NCBI GenBank assembly: GCA_002449555.1
Contig: DJXA01000210.1
Coordinates: 1-6,628, forward strand
Length of the DNA: 6,628 nucleotides
Source: Atopobiaceae bacterium UBA7016
GTDB lineage: Bacteria; Actinomycetota; Coriobacteriia; Coriobacteriales; Atopobiaceae
Direction of reading: 5' to 3'
Position numbers and translations under genes: made by a program. Under the pieces are notes generated by a model. It saw nothing but the letters and a program-made list of their open reading frames with translations. It was not told the DNA's origin and did not search any database. Of the stretch, positions 5,108 to 6,628 are shown piece after piece; the stretch's first letter is position 1; each line of letters starts with the position of its first letter.

Positions 5108-5493
5108 CGGAGCAAAACGGAGTAGGACGGAGTACCGCGACCGACGAGCTGCGCCGCTTGCTGGACGAGCGCGGGGTGGAGTGGGACTACGGCATCGGCG
5201 GAGCATACACCACCGAGTTCTCGGCAAACGGCGTGATGCTGAATTTCAGGGATTGGGGTGATGGCGTTATTTGTTCGACCATCCTCACCCCCGAGCAGGC
5301 CATAGCCGCAACGCTGGGGACGGGGACGTGCCACGACATAGCTGAAACTCCACGATACACAGACAAAACCAGATTCGAGTGCAGCGCGTGCGGCTACGAG
5401 TACAGCGCGGTCGGCGGCTTTGGTTGTGACTACGGGGACTCGCCCGACTTCGACTATTGCCCCAACTGCGGCAGGAAGGTGGTGGACGAATGA
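5104..5493 (+). CDS. DELR/LTPEQA/TCH zinc-ribbon protein, first of two paralogues
   Basis: This encodes 129 residues from the ATGA overlap, with AGGAGGG at 5090-5096. ATDELRRLLDERGVEW (12-27) is the N-terminal helix. A beta-like middle follows (YTTEFSANGVMLNFRDWGDG), then LTPEQAIAATLGTGTCHD (61-78) and a zinc ribbon FECSACG (91-97, Cys93/Cys96) with YCPNCGRKVVDE at the end (Cys119/Cys122). The next gene repeats this plan and also has 129 residues. From memory, such proteins are frequent, often in several copies, in Coriobacteriia phages; function unknown. The first 10 residues (MTEQNGVGRS) are an extension encoded by a 10-base repeat and absent from the paralogue. The middle is lower in GC than the paralogue: 31 of 60 in 5221-5280. 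Confidence 0.82.
   Translation: MTEQNGVGRSTATDELRRLLDERGVEWDYGIGGAYTTEFSANGVMLNFRDWGDGVICSTILTPEQAIAATLGTGTCHDIAETPRYTDKTRFECSACGYEYSAVGGFGCDYGDSPDFDYCPNCGRKVVDE
5107..5136 (+). repeat. Three-copy 10-base repeat (ACGGAG + 4 variable bases)
   Basis: ACGGAGCAAA, ACGGAGTAGG and ACGGAGTACC follow each other without gap. They lie at the start of the first DELR paralogue and encode its extra N-terminal residues. The period of about one helical turn could arise by replication slippage, or place protein-binding sites on one DNA face. Confidence 0.6.
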
Positions 5494-5512
5494 CGGCGAC
5501 CGACGAGCTGCG
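5137..5512 (+). repeat. 17-base direct repeat at the N-terminal helix codons of the two paralogues
   Basis: GCGACCGACGAGCTGCG occurs at 5137-5153 and again at 5496-5512, in the same codon phase (encoding ATDELR). With the identical 15-base 3' ends (5479-5493 and 5865-5879), it gives short homology patches bordering each paralogue, suitable for unequal recombination or gene duplication. Confidence 0.7.
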
Positions 5513-5879
5513 GGCCGAGCTGACGAGGCGCGGCGTCAAGTGGAAGCGCATGCGCGGCCACAAGCACGACGGCACCGAGTGGCACGACGCGAGCGGGGCT
5601 CACGTGAGCGCGGTGCAGGAGTACACGTGGGACGGCACCGAGTGGCCCGAGGGGAAGCTGCACGTCAACCGTGCACCTGCATGCCTCACCCCAGAGCAGG
5701 CCGTCGAGGCGACGATGGGGCGAGGGACGTGCCACGACACGGGCGAGAGCCGAGTCTTCCACTGCTCGGAATGCGGCTTCGGGATTGAGGACGCCTACGT
5801 CGAGGACGAACGCGCCTACCCGCCCGAGGGCTTCCCGAGGTTCTGCCCATGGTGCGGAGCGGAGGTGGTGGACGAATGA
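5490..5879 (+). CDS. DELR/LTPEQA/TCH zinc-ribbon protein, second paralogue
   Basis: This encodes 129 residues, starting in ATGA. TATDELRAELTRRGVKW (2-18) is the N-terminal helix. A middle segment carries DGTEW twice (28-32 and 48-52), from a 16-base direct repeat. LTPEQAVEATMGRGTCHD (66-83) follows, then HCSECG (Cys92/Cys95) and FCPWCGAEVVDE (Cys119/Cys122). The upstream copy has the same plan and the same last-cysteine positions, but the middle segments differ, as if a variable insert sits between fixed ends. The variable centre may be the part that contacts a target while the zinc ribbon is structural; this is inference only. The shared 15-base tail GTGGTGGACGAATGA ends both paralogues and contains the next start. 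Confidence 0.82.
   Translation: MTATDELRAELTRRGVKWKRMRGHKHDGTEWHDASGAHVSAVQEYTWDGTEWPEGKLHVNRAPACLTPEQAVEATMGRGTCHDTGESRVFHCSECGFGIEDAYVEDERAYPPEGFPRFCPWCGAEVVDE
5568..5646 (+). repeat. 16-base direct repeat within the second paralogue
   Basis: GACGGCACCGAGTGGC occurs at 5568-5583 and 5631-5646. The copies are exactly 63 bases (21 codons) apart and in frame, and both encode DGTEW. It may be a remnant of a 63-base internal duplication whose copies have since diverged. Confidence 0.65.
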
Positions 5880-6073
5880 GCATAGAGCTCGACTACGACA
5901 TCGGCGAGGACGTGGCATACGTGGATGGCGAGCGGTATGTGCGCGAGCGCACGTGCCACAAGAAGTGGTACAAGAGCGGCTACGGCTTCTACTCTGAGTG
6001 CGGGGCGAACGTCACGAGCGCGTGCGGCCGTTACTGCTGGCAGTGCGGGCGGCGCATCGAGGAGGACGAATGA
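5876..6073 (+). CDS. Small zinc-ribbon protein with the TCH...CG module
   Basis: This encodes 65 residues. The N-terminus is acidic (MSIELDYDIGEDVAYVDGER). It is followed by RTCHKKWYKSGYGFYSECG (25-43) and ACGRYCWQCGRRIEEDE (49-65). Cys27, Cys42, Cys50, Cys54 and Cys57 are candidate ligands, with YCWQCG as the second knuckle. The order TCH, then F-x-x-x-CG, then YC..CGRR matches the C-terminal halves of the two paralogues just upstream, so this gene looks like a short version carrying essentially only the zinc module. The start is the ATGA overlap within the conserved VVDE tail of the previous gene. Role unknown; zinc-dependent binding to protein or nucleic acid is likely by family type. Confidence 0.8.
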   Translation: MSIELDYDIGEDVAYVDGERYVRERTCHKKWYKSGYGFYSECGANVTSACGRYCWQCGRRIEEDE

Positions 6074-6228
6074 GGGCGCTCATGCTCGCGTCGATCGTCG
6101 CCTACGCCATGGCCGCCGACACGTTCGAGCGCAGGGGCGAGCACGGCTACGCCGTGGCGTGCGTGGCGGCGATGGTCGCGGCGTCGGTCGCCGCCATCGT
6201 GCTCGCGGCGATGGACGGCCAGCTGTGA
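6070..6228 (+). CDS. Small membrane protein (one to two predicted transmembrane segments)
   Basis: This encodes 52 residues, starting in an ATGA overlap with GGAGG at 6061-6065. Residues about 3-16 (ALMLASIVAYAMAA) are moderately hydrophobic. Residues about 27-47 (YAVACVAAMVAASVAAIVLA) are a clear transmembrane helix. The hairpin DTFERRGEHG between them is charged. The chain ends with MDGQL. The likely topology is a hairpin of two helices, although the first is short and could instead be a weak signal sequence. There is no cysteine knuckle, unlike its neighbours. A small two-helix protein at the end of an operon could be a holin-like, superinfection-exclusion or other membrane effector. No lysis gene is adjacent, so a lysis role is unsupported. 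It is the last gene before the only non-coding gap. Confidence 0.75.
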   Translation: MRALMLASIVAYAMAADTFERRGEHGYAVACVAAMVAASVAAIVLAAMDGQL

Positions 6229-6234
6229 TTCGGC

Positions 6235-6294
6235 CCTAGGCCCGCGACGCGCGATGTGGACTAATTGCCCATGTGGTGCGCTCGCGGGGCTAGG
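6235..6294. repeat. Imperfect inverted repeat / long hairpin, possible terminator or insulator
   Basis: The arms CCTAGGCCCGCGA (6235-6247) and TCGCGGGGCTAGG (6282-6294) are complementary at 12 of 13 positions, with a single G-G mismatch (6240/6289). After a bulged C at 6281, five more positions pair (6248-6252 with 6276-6280, one G-U). That makes about 17 pairs in an 18-position stem over a 23-base loop (6253-6275). The loop itself can form a small inner stem (ATG and GG with CCC and AT). There is no T-tract after the right arm, so it is not a standard intrinsic terminator. It could be a tractless terminator, an operator, a recombinase or replication site, or a structured leader RNA. Confidence 0.65.
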
Positions 6295-6327
6295 ACGCTA
6301 CCTCAGATTAACCAGAGACACATTTAC

Positions 6328-6333
6328 GGGAGG
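6328..6333 (+). promoter_or_regulatory. Shine-Dalgarno of the last gene
   Basis: GGGAGG lies 7 bases before ATG 6341. Unlike the coupled genes upstream, this site is in non-coding DNA, so the last gene is translated independently. Confidence 0.75.
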
Positions 6334-6340
6334 TTTCGAC

Positions 6341-6628
6341 ATGGCAAGCGAAGTGCCTGACGGAGGAATCATCCTCGCGAAGCATTGGAAGCTGGTGCCG
6401 ATGGACGACCGCAACTGGGAGCTGTGCCAGTTCCGCACGCCGCTCGACAACCACGGCAACCCGAAGGACGGCGAGCCGCGGTGGTTCCGCTGCGGCCGTT
6501 TCTACTCGTACAACGGCGTGGACCGCGCGATGGAGTACGTGCTCGACCAGCTCGCAAAGGAGCGCGCCTACGGCGAGTCGATGGAGCTGGGCAGCGCGCT
6601 CGCGGAGTGGAGGCGTCTGGTGGGCGAG
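6341..6628 (+). CDS. Hypothetical phage-type protein (3' end outside window)
   Basis: The frame is open from ATG 6341 to the right edge, 96 residues so far, with a clean Shine-Dalgarno at 6328-6333. The visible part has HWKLVPMDDRNWELCQFRTP (15-34), a polar linker (NHGNPKDGEPRWF), GRFYSYNGVDRAMEYVLDQL (57-76), and then a helical, charged region (AKERAYGESMELGSALAEWR). The pattern of an opening strand W-x-L, N-W-x-L-x-x-x-R, a G-x-[FY]-[FY] strand and a helix with LDQL resembles a widespread small phage protein of unknown function. In Firmicutes and Actinobacteria phages such proteins often lie near DNA single-strand annealing or replication genes. This placement is recalled, not tested. It begins a new transcription or translation unit after the gap. 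Confidence 0.8.
   Translation, partial: MASEVPDGGIILAKHWKLVPMDDRNWELCQFRTPLDNHGNPKDGEPRWFRCGRFYSYNGVDRAMEYVLDQLAKERAYGESMELGSALAEWRRLVGE

Larger units (their letters stand above)
6229..6340 (+). promoter_or_regulatory. Only non-coding gap in the window
   Basis: These 112 bases lie between the membrane-protein stop and the next ATG. They hold a long imperfect hairpin (6235-6294) and a clear Shine-Dalgarno at 6328-6333. I see no convincing promoter: TTGCCC at 6265-6270 is 20 bases from TAGGAC at 6291, too far for a sigma-70 pair. The segment 6295-6327 is plainly lower in GC and could hold a promoter of a type I cannot read. Confidence 0.5.

Noticed and set aside
6235..6294. Calling the hairpin a standard Rho-independent terminator
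   Set aside because: The right arm is followed by ACGCTACCTCAG with no T-tract, and the 23-base loop is long for that class.
6265..6296. Sigma-70 type promoter TTGCCC with TAGGAC
   Set aside because: The spacing is 20 bases, the -10 match is poor, and both elements lie within the hairpin.
1..6628. CRISPR array, tRNA or rRNA gene
   Set aside because: No regularly spaced repeats, cloverleaf sequence or rRNA-like segment was seen; almost all bases are in coupled coding frames.

Overview
The window is a densely packed accessory (phage or prophage-type) gene cluster from a high-GC bacterium. All 19 genes that I can support, plus one possible 6-codon minigene, read on the + strand. Hand-counted 60-base lines are typically 65 to 78% GC (47 of 60 at 121-180, 39 of 60 at 3961-4020). 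The overlapping small genes, and the recognisable style of proteins such as the DELR..ERGVEW / LTPEQA / TCH zinc-ribbon family, suggest a phage or integrated element of gut Coriobacteriia (Eggerthella, Slackia, Collinsella or Olsenella relatives). That host assignment rests on recall and composition, not on a search. No virion structural gene, lysis gene, tRNA, rRNA or CRISPR array is visible.

Layout. Bases 1-1312 hold a run of small DNA-binding proteins: the tail of a helix-turn-helix (HTH) protein, a coiled-coil protein, an XRE-type protein, a protein with two HTH-like halves, and a second XRE-type protein. Bases 1309-2621 hold small accessory proteins: a coiled-coil protein whose second half is strikingly AT-rich, two zinc-ribbon proteins, and a 192-residue protein of unknown function. 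Bases 2618-4296 hold the two most identifiable genes: an N-6 adenine methylase-like protein that has SAM-binding motifs but no catalytic NPPY/F motif, and a complete tyrosine recombinase. Bases 4310-6228 hold a coiled-coil protein, a small unknown, a Lar-like zinc protein, two paralogous 129-residue zinc-ribbon proteins, a 65-residue zinc-ribbon protein and a 52-residue membrane protein. The only real non-coding gap (6229-6340) contains a long imperfect hairpin, followed by a gene with its own strong Shine-Dalgarno that runs off the end.

How the genes work together. Twelve junctions are the 4-base ATGA stop/start overlap, so bases 110 to 6228 behave as one translationally coupled operon. The HTH group is probably regulatory. 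The methylase-like protein and the Lar-like protein both point to type I restriction-modification, and I infer that part of the cluster may counter or adjust host restriction. The recombinase has every catalytic residue but no adjacent non-coding DNA for an attachment site, so a role other than prophage integration (DNA inversion, for example) is open. The features most worth a second look are the 6235-6294 hairpin, the motif-IV-less methylase beside the recombinase, the 6-codon ORF between recombinase and next gene, and the repeated C-terminal zinc module.
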